A stretch of 64,000 nucleotides of DNA, taken from Anaerovirgula multivorans. GTDB lineage: Bacteria; Bacillota; Clostridia; Peptostreptococcales; Natronincolaceae. The position numbers and the translations under genes are program-made. The stretch covers positions 186,001 through 250,000 of the forward strand of contig NZ_FZOJ01000001.1 in NCBI RefSeq assembly GCF_900188145.1. The letters are read 5' to 3'. Shown here one piece after another: positions 8,153 to 15,541 of this stretch (within the stretch, counting starts at the first letter, position 1; every line of letters starts with the position of its first letter). The notes beneath the pieces were generated by a model. It did not search any database, had not been told where the DNA came from, and saw only the letters and a list, made by a program, of their open reading frames with translations.

Positions 8153-8980
8153 CTATTTGCTTTCACGAACCATCTCTATGATTTTCATGTATTCTTCAGT
8201 GTATTCTGGTTCAGTAGTTTTCTTAAATTCTCCTATTAAAAATTTCCCATCTAACTTTTCTTTTGGTAATTTTTCAGCTACCTTTGCATCAACTGCAAAA
8301 TCTTTCAAGTACTTCATCATATCTACAGCAGAACCTTTTTTGTTTTTTCGTCCGTAATAAGTTGGACAGGTACTAATTGCATCAACCAGAGAAAATCCTT
8401 TATTTTCTATAGCACTTTCAATTAATTTTATTAATTGAGTTGTATGATAAGCTGTTCCCCTAGCAACATAAGTAGCGCCCGCACCAGCAGCTAGTTTACA
8501 TACATCAAAAGCTTTTTCAATATTTCCAAAGGGTGCTGTTGTTCCAAATTCAGCAGTTGGCGTTGTTGGTGAGTATTGTCCGCCAGTCATTCCATAAATG
8601 TTATTATTAAATACAATTGTCGTAATGTCTATATTTCTTCTAGCTGAATGGATCAAATGATTTCCACCAATCGCAGTGCAATCACCATCTCCAGTTATAA
8701 CGATAACTTTAAGCTCTGGATTTGCTAGCTTTACACCTGTAGCAAAAGCTAGTGCTCTTCCATGGGTTGTATGTAAGGTATTAAAATCCATATACCCTGG
8801 AGCCCTCGACGAACATCCAATTCCCGATATAACACATACCTTTTTCTTATCTAGATTACAGTTATCAATAGCTTGTGCAACAGCCTTCATTAAAATTCCA
8901 TGTCCGCAGCCTGGACACCAGATATGAGGTAATCTTTCCATTCTAAAATTATTTTTTAATAACTCGCTACCTGTATGCAT
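8153..8980 (-). CDS. korB: 2-oxoacid:ferredoxin oxidoreductase, beta subunit (TPP-binding)
   Basis: A 275-residue beta subunit. It carries the thiamine diphosphate/Mg2+ motif from GDGD (residues 97-100) to FNNNIYGMTGGQ (about 124-133) and the cysteines of the [4Fe-4S] cluster: Cys22 and Cys25 in WCPGCGHG and Cys56 in GIGCSSRAPGY. A later cysteine in STCPTYYGRKN fits the fourth cluster ligand. It is the catalytic core that pairs with the alpha subunit. The gene follows the alpha gene with 1 bp between them, indicating coupled translation. All cofactor residues are intact. Confidence 0.92.
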   Translation of the reverse strand: MHTGSELLKNNFRMERLPHIWCPGCGHGILMKAVAQAIDNCNLDKKKVCVISGIGCSSRAPGYMDFNTLHTTHGRALAFATGVKLANPELKVIVITGDGDCTAIGGNHLIHSARRNIDITTIVFNNNIYGMTGGQYSPTTPTAEFGTTAPFGNIEKAFDVCKLAAGAGATYVARGTAYHTTQLIKLIESAIENKGFSLVDAISTCPTYYGRKNKKGSAVDMMKYLKDFAVDAKVAEKLPKEKLDGKFLIGEFKKTTEPEYTEEYMKIIEMVRESK

Positions 8981-8981
8981 C

Positions 8982-10121
8982 TTATAGCACCTCCCTAATT
9001 TTAGTTAGGATTTCTTCAGGAGTAATTGCCTCTCCATTAACTTTGCCTAAATGACTTACTTCAGCTTGCCCTGCAACGATTCTTTCTACTTCCAATACAT
9101 ATTGTCCTAAATTTAATTCAGGCACTAGTATTTTTTTTGTATTTGAAATTAACTCTTTTACTCTTTTTTCTGGAGAAGGCCATATTGTTAAAGCTTTAAA
9201 CAATCCTACCTTTAAACCTAATTCTCTAGCCTTTTTTACTGCACTTCTAGCAGAACGAGCTGTACCACCATAGGCTAATACAATTAAATCGGCATCTTCT
9301 ACTTGCTCCTCTTCATACATTATAATGTCGTTAACGTTTACATCTATTTTTTTCATTATTCTTCTTAAAAGGTTGTCAGATACTTCAGCATCATTTGTAG
9401 GAAATCCGAATTCATCATGCATCAATCCTGTTACATGAAAGCTAAATCCTTCTCCAAAGGCAGCCATTGGTGGTACTAATCCACCCTCTACTGGCCTATA
9501 TGCCATATAATTTGTATCTCCCACCTCTGGCTTTAATCGATCTATTACTTCTATCTCATCTTCAGCGGGAATCTCTATTTTTTCTCTCATATGTCCAACA
9601 ATTTCATCCAACATCAAAAATACTGGTGTTCTATATTTTTCTGCTAAGTTAAAGGCTTTTATGGTTAAATCAAAGGTTTCCCTTACAGAAGTAGGAGATA
9701 GTGCTATAACTGGATGGTCACCGTGGGTCCCCCATTTAGCCTGCATAATATCTCCTTGTGAAGGTGCTGTTGGTAATCCAGTACTTGGGCCCGCTCTTTG
9801 AACATCTATTATCACACATGGGATTTCTGCTAATGCTGCATAACCAATATTTTCTTGCTTCAATGAAAACCCTGGTCCACTGGTTGCTGTCATAGATTTA
9901 AGCCCTGCTAGTGAACCTCCAATTGTTGCAGCCATGCCAGCAATTTCATCTTCCATTTGAATGAATTTGCCACCTATCTGCGGCAACTTTTGTGCACAAA
10001 TCTCAGCTATTTCTGTGGAAGGAGTTATAGGATAGCCTGCATAAAATTTCATCCCTGCTGCAAGAGCTCCTTCAACACATGCCTCATTCCCCTGCATTAA
10101 TTTTACTTTTCTATTTTTCAT
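8982..10121 (-). CDS. korA: 2-oxoacid:ferredoxin oxidoreductase, alpha subunit
   Basis: A 379-residue alpha subunit. The N-terminal pyrimidine-binding domain starts QGNEACVEGALAAGMKFYAGYPITPSTEIAE; the GYPITPSTE segment is the conserved substrate/TPP region of this family, and MEDEIAGM supplies the Glu that activates thiamine. The C-terminal transketolase-like domain begins near LIVLAYGGTARSAR. The first codons overlap the end of the ferredoxin gene by 11 bp. Length and motifs match KorA/VorB rather than the longer pyruvate enzyme. The product (succinyl-CoA from 2-oxoglutarate, or branched acyl-CoAs) is not decided by sequence. Reductive use in an incomplete anaerobic TCA cycle is a reasonable inference. 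Confidence 0.9.
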   Translation of the reverse strand: MKNRKVKLMQGNEACVEGALAAGMKFYAGYPITPSTEIAEICAQKLPQIGGKFIQMEDEIAGMAATIGGSLAGLKSMTATSGPGFSLKQENIGYAALAEIPCVIIDVQRAGPSTGLPTAPSQGDIMQAKWGTHGDHPVIALSPTSVRETFDLTIKAFNLAEKYRTPVFLMLDEIVGHMREKIEIPAEDEIEVIDRLKPEVGDTNYMAYRPVEGGLVPPMAAFGEGFSFHVTGLMHDEFGFPTNDAEVSDNLLRRIMKKIDVNVNDIIMYEEEQVEDADLIVLAYGGTARSARSAVKKARELGLKVGLFKALTIWPSPEKRVKELISNTKKILVPELNLGQYVLEVERIVAGQAEVSHLGKVNGEAITPEEILTKIREVL

Positions 10122-10326
10122 TGTTATCCACCTCCAAATAAATAGCGTAATCTGGACATCTTAATTCACATAAGCCACATTTTATGCACTTTTCTTTATC
10201 TGTAATATGAATTTTATCGTCCTTTAGCTCTAAAATTTTCACAGGACAAAATTCAACGCAAATGTTACATCCCTTGCACCATTCTTTAACAGTTTTTAAT
10301 TCTTTGTTAACTTTTTCATTAGCCAC
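10111..10326 (-). CDS. korD: Ferredoxin-type delta subunit, 2x[4Fe-4S]
   Basis: A 71-residue ferredoxin-like subunit with two complete CxxCxxCxxxC-P clusters: Cys17, 20, 23 and 27 (WCKGCNICVEFCP) and Cys47, 50, 53 and 57 (KCIKCGLCELRCP). It passes electrons from the catalytic beta subunit to free ferredoxin. It is the first gene of the kor operon, overlapping korA by 11 bp, with a GGAGGGAG ribosome site. A candidate promoter and two long direct repeats lie upstream at 10378-10463. Confidence 0.92.
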   Translation of the reverse strand: MANEKVNKELKTVKEWCKGCNICVEFCPVKILELKDDKIHITDKEKCIKCGLCELRCPDYAIYLEVDNNEK

Positions 10327-10384
10327 CCTTTACAACTCCCTCCATCTTCATAAACTATTACATTTTCTTCTTCTTAATAACAGA

Positions 10385-10413
10385 ATATCATTCTTTCAAC
10401 TATTTTGCAATTT
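10385..10413 (-). promoter_or_regulatory. Candidate promoter of the kor operon
   Basis: On the minus strand TTGCAA (10408-10413), a 17-bp spacer and TATTCT (10385-10390) give a plausible vegetative promoter, four of six matches in each box. The -35 box lies inside the proximal direct repeat (10402-10422). The site is about 60 bp before the korD ATG. Inference from consensus only. Confidence 0.45.
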
Positions 10414-10463
10414 ATATTTCATAATTCAAAAAATATTTATTTGTTTTGCAATTTTTATTTCAC
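10402..10463. promoter_or_regulatory. Two direct repeats, 41 bp apart, candidate operators
   Basis: The near-identical 21-mers at 10402-10422 and 10443-10463 share TTTTGCAATTT.TATTTCA. Their period of 41 bp is close to four helical turns, so a protein bound to both would sit on the same face of DNA. The proximal copy overlaps the candidate -35 box of kor. The RpiR-type regulator at the end of the operon is the obvious candidate binder, but this is inference. Confidence 0.5.
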
Positions 10464-10487
10464 ATTTTTCATTTTTCACTGTTTTTT

Positions 10488-10524
10488 CGCAAAAAAATAT
10501 AACCTATTTTATTAGGTTATATTT
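10488..10524 (-). terminator. Intrinsic terminator of surE
   Basis: Perfect 12-bp stem (10495-10506 with 10513-10524), 6-nt loop, followed on the minus strand by a run of Ts. The surE stop codon (10517-10519) lies inside the stem. Confidence 0.85.
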
Positions 10525-11281
10525 CAAAATTCCAGCTTTTAATTTTTTCGAAGGTTTTAAAATGAGTTAAATCAAAATGTATAGGTGTAATAGAGATATA
10601 ATTGTCTTTCAAAGCTACAATATCACTTTCTGTATTTTGCTCCATTTCAACTACTGTGCCTGAAGTCCAGTAATAGGAATTTCCTCTGGGATCCTTTCTT
10701 TCAATAAATGTATTAGCATATTTTCTGATTCCTAGAGTGGTTACTTTTACTCCCTTTATCTTATCCTTTGGGCAGGTTGGATAGTTTATATTAATAATTG
10801 TATCTATAATACTCTGATGATGAAATATTTTCTCCGCCATCCTGCATGCAAAATCCGATGCATCTGTGTATTCTTTTATATGAATATTCCCCATAGATAT
10901 AGCGATTGAGGGAATATCCATAATAGCTGCCTCTACTGCTGCTGATACAGTGCCAGAATAAATAACGTCTGTTCCAAGATTAGGTCCGTTATTGATACCG
11001 GAAACAACAAGATCAGGCTTTCTGTCCTTTAACAACGCTTCAGTTGCTAATTTTACACAATCTGCTGGTGTACCATTAATCGAGTAGGCCTCAATCGTTG
11101 TATCAAAAAACTTAACTTTATCCACTCTTAGAGGATGGTGTATAGTGATCGCATGCCCTGTTGCACTTCTTTCTGTATTAGGAGCCGCTACAATTACTTC
11201 ACCAATATTTTGTAACCCTTTAGCTAAATAGTATATCCCTTCTGCAAATATGCCATCGTCATTTGTAACTAAAATCCTCAT
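10517..11281 (-). CDS. surE: 5'/3'-nucleotidase SurE
   Basis: A 254-residue divalent-metal nucleoside-monophosphate phosphatase. The N-terminus ILVTNDDGIFAEGI holds the paired aspartates (Asp8, Asp9) that bind metal, AAPNTERSATGHAIT holds the conserved Ser, and SGINNGPNLGTDVIYSGTVSAAVEA is the family signature with the metal-binding Asn. Complete and of normal length. In many bacteria surE neighbours pcm and rpoS or nlpD; here it lies alone between the kor operon and a divergent gene, so it probably has its own promoter in 11282-11441. Role: housecleaning of nucleotides and possibly short polyphosphates. Confidence 0.95.
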   Translation of the reverse strand: MRILVTNDDGIFAEGIYYLAKGLQNIGEVIVAAPNTERSATGHAITIHHPLRVDKVKFFDTTIEAYSINGTPADCVKLATEALLKDRKPDLVVSGINNGPNLGTDVIYSGTVSAAVEAAIMDIPSIAISMGNIHIKEYTDASDFACRMAEKIFHHQSIIDTIININYPTCPKDKIKGVKVTTLGIRKYANTFIERKDPRGNSYYWTSGTVVEMEQNTESDIVALKDNYISITPIHFDLTHFKTFEKIKSWNFEI

Positions 11282-11441
11282 ATTTTTCCTCCTTTATAAG
11301 GATACGCCTCTAAATTTTAATTATAAAGCCTTATATGTTTAATATTTATTAATAATTTAATCATATATAGTCCATCAATTACAAATAATATAAGAACTAA
11401 CTTTGTTTAATTAAATATATCTTTCTTATTGAGGTGATACT

Positions 11442-12083
11442 TTGATTCAAATTGATGATGCAGGTAGCGGAAGCCTACTTGGTGGAACAATTATTGGTGT
11501 TCTAAGAACAGAAACTGGTGAATTTACATATGAAATTATTCCTTTGAAATTCTATAGAAACCAAAATTTCGAAAATAAAGCTTATATACAATATGTGATA
11601 CCTATCGTAAAGAAAATGTTAAAAAAGCTAAGAGTCAATAAAAATGAAGGCATTGAAATTTGTCGTGGTTATATGTTTGATGCATTAGCCCTATGGCTTG
11701 AAGATCATGGATATCATTTTATAAAAACAGAAATCAAGGATCCTCTTCAGACAAAAATAGAAAAAACGTTTGAAGAATATACTATTGATTTAGGATTGCC
11801 AAAAAGCTTCATCACTTATACAAAATATCCTTTTCATTTTCACCGAATTTTAAAATGGGTTTATGCTGACCATCCAAAACGACATTTATTATGTAAAACA
11901 GGTTGGAAAAGCTGGAAAAAGTATGGTAATTTAGAGGTGCAACATAATAGAGAATTAATTAGAAAAAACGATCTGATGTGCTTAAAGTGCTATAAAAATA
12001 TTCCTCAAGATACCGAAGGCATTGCTATCACATATACTAGCAATAAACTTACTAAAGTATTTGTTCATAATTCTTGTATATAG
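11442..12083 (+). CDS. Conserved clostridial protein of unknown function with C-terminal zinc-type motif (TTG start)
   Basis: The only plus-strand gene. A 213-residue protein beginning IQIDDAGSGSLLGGTIIGVLR, a pattern I recognise from hypothetical proteins of other Firmicutes but cannot assign a function. The start is a TTG eight bases behind GAGGTGAT. The D-x-G-S-G opening followed by a beta-turn-beta segment resembles RNase H-fold proteins, but only weakly. The C-terminus has Cys180-x2-Cys183 and His209-x2-Cys212, a likely zinc site. The middle contains YTKYPFHFHRILKWVYADHP and CKTGWKSWKKYG, rich in aromatic and basic residues, suggesting nucleic-acid contact. It is divergent from surE and convergent with the carboxyltransferase gene, with its own terminator. 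Confidence 0.75.
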   Translation: MIQIDDAGSGSLLGGTIIGVLRTETGEFTYEIIPLKFYRNQNFENKAYIQYVIPIVKKMLKKLRVNKNEGIEICRGYMFDALALWLEDHGYHFIKTEIKDPLQTKIEKTFEEYTIDLGLPKSFITYTKYPFHFHRILKWVYADHPKRHLLCKTGWKSWKKYGNLEVQHNRELIRKNDLMCLKCYKNIPQDTEGIAITYTSNKLTKVFVHNSCI

Positions 12084-12127
12084 ATAGCCCCTAGTATTCT
12101 AGGAGCTATCTGTTTTGTGATTTTTTT
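12083..12127 (+). terminator. Intrinsic terminator of the plus-strand gene
   Basis: Stem GATAGC.CCTA / TAGG.GCTATC (12083-12110) followed by TGTTTT and then a T-run at 12121-12127, placed directly after the stop. It separates this gene from the convergent carboxyltransferase gene. Confidence 0.8.
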
Positions 12128-13526
12128 ACACTGGATGTGTTTTTTCTTCTTCATTATATAAGGTAGACTCTATCTTATATTTTTCTGCCCATCTTTGTTT
12201 AAAGAAGTTCATTGCAACTTGAGGGAAAAGAGCATAGGATAATACATCCTCCTCCTGCTCCATATACTCCTTCATCTCGTTTTTTAAAGATTCTAATTGA
12301 GGTGGTATATGATTAGCAGGTCTATCGGTAATTAACTCTTTATTACCTATAATTGCCTTTTGTATTTCTTCTTTTATTGGTATTGTAGGTTGCCCATATA
12401 AACCACCCACATAATCTTTTATTTCTTTAGGCACCATTTTATAGCGTTCTCCCATAATTACATTAAATACTGCCTGTGTTCCAACCATTTGACTCATTGG
12501 TGTTACTAGTGGCGGAAAACCTAAATCTTCCCTAACCCTTGGCACTTCAGCTAATACCTCTTCGAATTTATCTAATTTATTTTGCTGCTTCAATTGAGAG
12601 ATTAAATTTGATAGCATGCCCCCAGGAACTTGATATATAAGCGTATTTGCATCTACACCCAATACCTTGGGATCAATAAGCCCTTCTTTTAAATATTTAT
12701 CACGTAAAGGTCTAAAATAATCCGCTATTTCACTTAACAACTCTAAATTCATGCCAGTATCGTATGGTGTATCTTTTAAAGCAGCTACTATAGGCTCTGT
12801 CGGTGGTTGAGAAGTTCCCAATGCTAAGGGGGAGATGGCGGTATCAATAATATCTACTCCAGCTTCAATTGCTTTCAAATAGGTCATAGAGGCGATTCCA
12901 CTACTATAATGAGTGTGCAAATCTATAGGGATTTTTACTGCCTGCTTAAGCTGTTTTACTAAGTCATAGGCAATATATGGAGTAAGAATACCAGACATGT
13001 CCTTGATGCAGATTGAGTTTGCTCCTAAGTTTTCCATTTCTTTAGCTTTGTCTACATAGTATTGCAAATTATGGACTGGACTAATTGTGTATGAAATAGC
13101 ACATTGTGCGTGTCCACCTTCTTTATTTGTGACCTTTAAAGTAGTTTCTAAATTTCTCAAATCATTTAAAGCATCAAATATTCTAATAATATCTATACCA
13201 TTATAAACTGATTTCTTAACGAATTCACTGACTACATCATCTGCATAGTGCTTATATCCTAATAAATTTTGACCCCTCAATAACATTTGTAGTTTTGTGT
13301 TTTTAACAACCTTTCGTATGCTTCGCAGCCTCTCCCAAGGATCTTCATTTAAAAATCTTAGGCAGGAATCAAAGGTTGCTCCTCCCCACATTTCTAGTGA
13401 ATGATAACCTACCTGATCCATTTTTTCTGCAATAGGCAACATATCTTCAGTTTTCATTCTAGTAGCAAGTAGAGATTGATGAGCATCTCTAAATACAGTT
13501 TCAGTAATTTTTAATTTTGTATTCAT
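12126..13526 (-). CDS. Oxaloacetate decarboxylase/pyruvate carboxylase carboxyltransferase subunit, no biotin domain
   Basis: A 466-residue carboxyltransferase of the OadA/PycB/transcarboxylase-5S family. The HMGL-like TIM barrel opens with ITETVFRDAHQSLLATRM, where FRDAHQS is the metal/substrate motif, and includes LEMWGGATFD, the lysine segment IKDMSGIL and DLHTHYSSG with the metal-binding histidines. The conserved PYC_OADA domain follows (about 300-430). The protein stops without the linker and biotinyl domain (no MKM or AMKM motif), so it needs a separate biotin carrier; no carrier or membrane beta subunit is nearby. The start is the ATG at 13524-13526 behind AAGGAGGT. It could be part of oxaloacetate decarboxylase, a two-subunit pyruvate carboxylase, or a transcarboxylase. 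Confidence 0.85.
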   Translation of the reverse strand: MNTKLKITETVFRDAHQSLLATRMKTEDMLPIAEKMDQVGYHSLEMWGGATFDSCLRFLNEDPWERLRSIRKVVKNTKLQMLLRGQNLLGYKHYADDVVSEFVKKSVYNGIDIIRIFDALNDLRNLETTLKVTNKEGGHAQCAISYTISPVHNLQYYVDKAKEMENLGANSICIKDMSGILTPYIAYDLVKQLKQAVKIPIDLHTHYSSGIASMTYLKAIEAGVDIIDTAISPLALGTSQPPTEPIVAALKDTPYDTGMNLELLSEIADYFRPLRDKYLKEGLIDPKVLGVDANTLIYQVPGGMLSNLISQLKQQNKLDKFEEVLAEVPRVREDLGFPPLVTPMSQMVGTQAVFNVIMGERYKMVPKEIKDYVGGLYGQPTIPIKEEIQKAIIGNKELITDRPANHIPPQLESLKNEMKEYMEQEEDVLSYALFPQVAMNFFKQRWAEKYKIESTLYNEEEKTHPV

Positions 13527-13570
13527 TTGCACTTACCTCCTTATTAAAGTATGAGTAATAATAAAAAAAA

Positions 13571-14149
13571 TTATTTTTTCTCTATAATTAAAATTATAGG
13601 GGGATTATTTTTATGGTTCATATAACTACATTTTAATACTGTAAATTTAGAATCCTCTAGCTGATTAACATAAGTAAGCAAGGCATTCTTTTCTTCCATT
13701 CCACCTAAGTGACCATAATAAATAATAAAAGAGATGATCCCCCCTTTTTTTAACAATGATAATGCTATAGAAAGAGCTTTTATAGTAGTGTTAGGATTCG
13801 TAACTATTTCCTTAGCCCCACCTGGCAGATAACCCAAGTTAAACATGACAGCATCTATCGGCTGTGTTATATATTTTTCCATATTTTCGTGCCCATCGAG
13901 AATCAGTTTAATGTTGGTTGAATCAATTGTTATGTCTCTTTCCTTAAACCGCTGTCTAGTCTTTTCTAATGATTCTTGTTGTATATCAAAAGCATATACA
14001 ATACCTGAAGAACTCACCTGTTCCCAGAGAAATAAGGTATCATGACCATTGCCCATTGTAGCATCAACTACAGTCCCACCTTGATGAATTCGCTCTCTTA
14101 ATAAAGAGTGCAAAAAATCAGTTGTCCTATGGATTGACTTTGAGTTCAT
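13571..14149 (-). CDS. mnmM: tRNA wobble-uridine methyltransferase MnmM (YtqB family)
   Basis: A 192-residue class I SAM methyltransferase of the YtqB family (formerly called rRNA methylase). The SAM loop is VVDATMGNGHDTLFL (about 27-41), the acidic end of strand 2 is YAFDIQQ, and VMFNLGYLPGG is the family's catalytic-region motif. YtqB of Bacillus was shown to be MnmM, which methylates nm5s2U34 to mnm5s2U34 in tRNAs reading Lys, Glu and Gln codons. If conserved here, it supplies the substrate form used by the selenouridine synthase MnmH at 26567-27622. Next to it lie a GNAT gene (8-bp gap) and rluB, in one probable RNA-modification-rich operon. Confidence 0.85.
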   Translation of the reverse strand: MNSKSIHRTTDFLHSLLRERIHQGGTVVDATMGNGHDTLFLWEQVSSSGIVYAFDIQQESLEKTRQRFKERDITIDSTNIKLILDGHENMEKYITQPIDAVMFNLGYLPGGAKEIVTNPNTTIKALSIALSLLKKGGIISFIIYYGHLGGMEEKNALLTYVNQLEDSKFTVLKCSYMNHKNNPPIILIIEKK

Positions 14150-14157
14150 TTCACACC

Positions 14158-14610
14158 TCAGTTTTTATTATTTTTACACCCTTTTTTAAAGAATAGCGGT
14201 ATATTGCAATAATATGTAGAGTTAGAATCATAATCCTTTATTGCGTCCATGATAGCTGTTGAAATTGAAGCCTCTCGAAGTAAAACAAATCCCTCTTTTC
14301 TTAGGAATCCATTAAGCTGTATATTATCCTGAACCAAAGTCCATAGGTAACCGTTCTTTTCAAGATAATTCAATGTAGCTCTTAATAATCCATCACCTAA
14401 GCCCTGTCCCCTTTCATTTTCATTTACATAAATATTAATTATTTCCGCTATGTGTTGCCCAATATCAATTTGTGTAAATCCTAAAAATTGATTATTATCA
14501 AAAGCAACTATAAATTCTTGGTTGCTATCTTCTTCATAAAAAACATTATCCTGATAAAAATCTACCAAAGCTTCAATTTCATCTCGAAGTATTTTTCTAA
14601 CAGTAATCAT
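14158..14610 (-). CDS. GNAT family N-acetyltransferase
   Basis: A 150-residue single-domain GNAT. The acetyl-CoA pyrophosphate loop is visible as NERGQGLGDGLLRATLNYL (Q/R-x-x-G-x-G/A motif), preceded by the beta strand IAEIINIYVNENE and followed by the late strand around QDNIQLNGFLRKEGFVLL. All family elements are present, but the acceptor substrate cannot be predicted. It is not of the RimI type by motif. It sits between rluB (24-bp gap) and mnmM (8-bp gap) and is probably co-transcribed with them. Confidence 0.8.
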   Translation of the reverse strand: MITVRKILRDEIEALVDFYQDNVFYEEDSNQEFIVAFDNNQFLGFTQIDIGQHIAEIINIYVNENERGQGLGDGLLRATLNYLEKNGYLWTLVQDNIQLNGFLRKEGFVLLREASISTAIMDAIKDYDSNSTYYCNIPLFFKKGCKNNKN

Positions 14611-14634
14611 TTTTTTTACTCCTTTATCATATTT

Positions 14635-15339
14635 TTATAGCTCTTTCAGGTATTTAATCTCGTTTTCAGTTAAGTATCTCCACTTACCAATAGGAACCTC
14701 CCCTAGTGATATATTTCCCATAGCTATTCTTTTTAAAGCCATAACAGGATGCCCAACAGCATCACACATTTTTCTTACTTGTCTATTTCTGCCTTCTCTA
14801 ATGATTATTTCTACAATACTATGTTTTCTATCTTTTTTAAGGAGCTCTATTTTCGCAGGCAAGGTAACATAATCTTCTATTGGTATACCATTTCTAATCA
14901 TTTGCATTTCTTTGTCTGTCATTATGCCTTCTACCTTAGCAATGTAGGTCTTTGTAACTTTAAATTTAGGGTGTGTCAATTTAAAGGTTAATTCTCCATC
15001 ATTTGTTAGCAGCAACAAGCCCGATGTGTTATAATCTAATCTCCCTACAGGAAAAATCCTATAGGGTAAATCTACTAAATCTATTACCTTCTTTCGGTTA
15101 AATTGATCTGATGCAGTGGTTATATACCCTGTAGGCTTATTTAATAGAATATATACCTTTTTCTCAGTTAATTCAACAGGTTTATCATTTATGGTGATTC
15201 TGTCATTATCTGGATCTACCGTATATCCCATCTCTGTAATCACTTTTCCATTTACTTTAATGATACCCTTCTCTATTAATTCTTCACTTTTTCTTCTTGA
15301 AGCGATTCCACAGGAGGCTAAGTATTTTTGCAGGCGCAT
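14635..15339 (-). CDS. rluB: 23S rRNA pseudouridine synthase (RsuA/RluB family)
   Basis: Converts a specific rRNA uridine to pseudouridine. An N-terminal S4 RNA-binding domain (MRLQKYLASCGIASRRKSEELI, about 1-60) is followed by the catalytic domain, with the nucleophilic Asp in FPVGRLDYNTSGLLLLTNDG and the conserved IREGRNRQVRKMC motif. 234 residues from the ATG at 15337-15339; a GTG three codons upstream is also possible but lies too close to the ribosome site AAAGGA. By length and motifs it is the single RluB-type enzyme of Firmicutes (23S position 2605 in E. coli numbering); RsuA-like specificity cannot be excluded. Confidence 0.9.
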   Translation of the reverse strand: MRLQKYLASCGIASRRKSEELIEKGIIKVNGKVITEMGYTVDPDNDRITINDKPVELTEKKVYILLNKPTGYITTASDQFNRKKVIDLVDLPYRIFPVGRLDYNTSGLLLLTNDGELTFKLTHPKFKVTKTYIAKVEGIMTDKEMQMIRNGIPIEDYVTLPAKIELLKKDRKHSIVEIIIREGRNRQVRKMCDAVGHPVMALKRIAMGNISLGEVPIGKWRYLTENEIKYLKEL

Positions 15340-15480
15340 TCCTTTCACTTCCTTTAATCTACTTTACACCTTAAAAGTCTACTGTTGTTTGTATGTATAT
15401 AAGTAGAAAATTCCCTCTTATTCAATTTTTATTCTTTTAATTACTTGAGAAACACTAAGAAATAATAGCCATTTATTAAT

Positions 15481-15518
15481 AAAACTAATCGTAGTCTTAT
15501 TAGACCACAATTAGCTTT
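15481..15518 (-). terminator. Terminator-like hairpin after asnS
   Basis: Long stem of 17-nt arms (15481-15497 with 15502-15518, few mismatches or G-U pairs, 4-nt loop) followed on the minus strand by TTTTATTAATA. It lies about 25 bp after the asnS stop and before the rluB promoter region. Confidence 0.7.
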
Positions 15519-15541
15519 ATTATTTAAAAATTCATCAGTTA

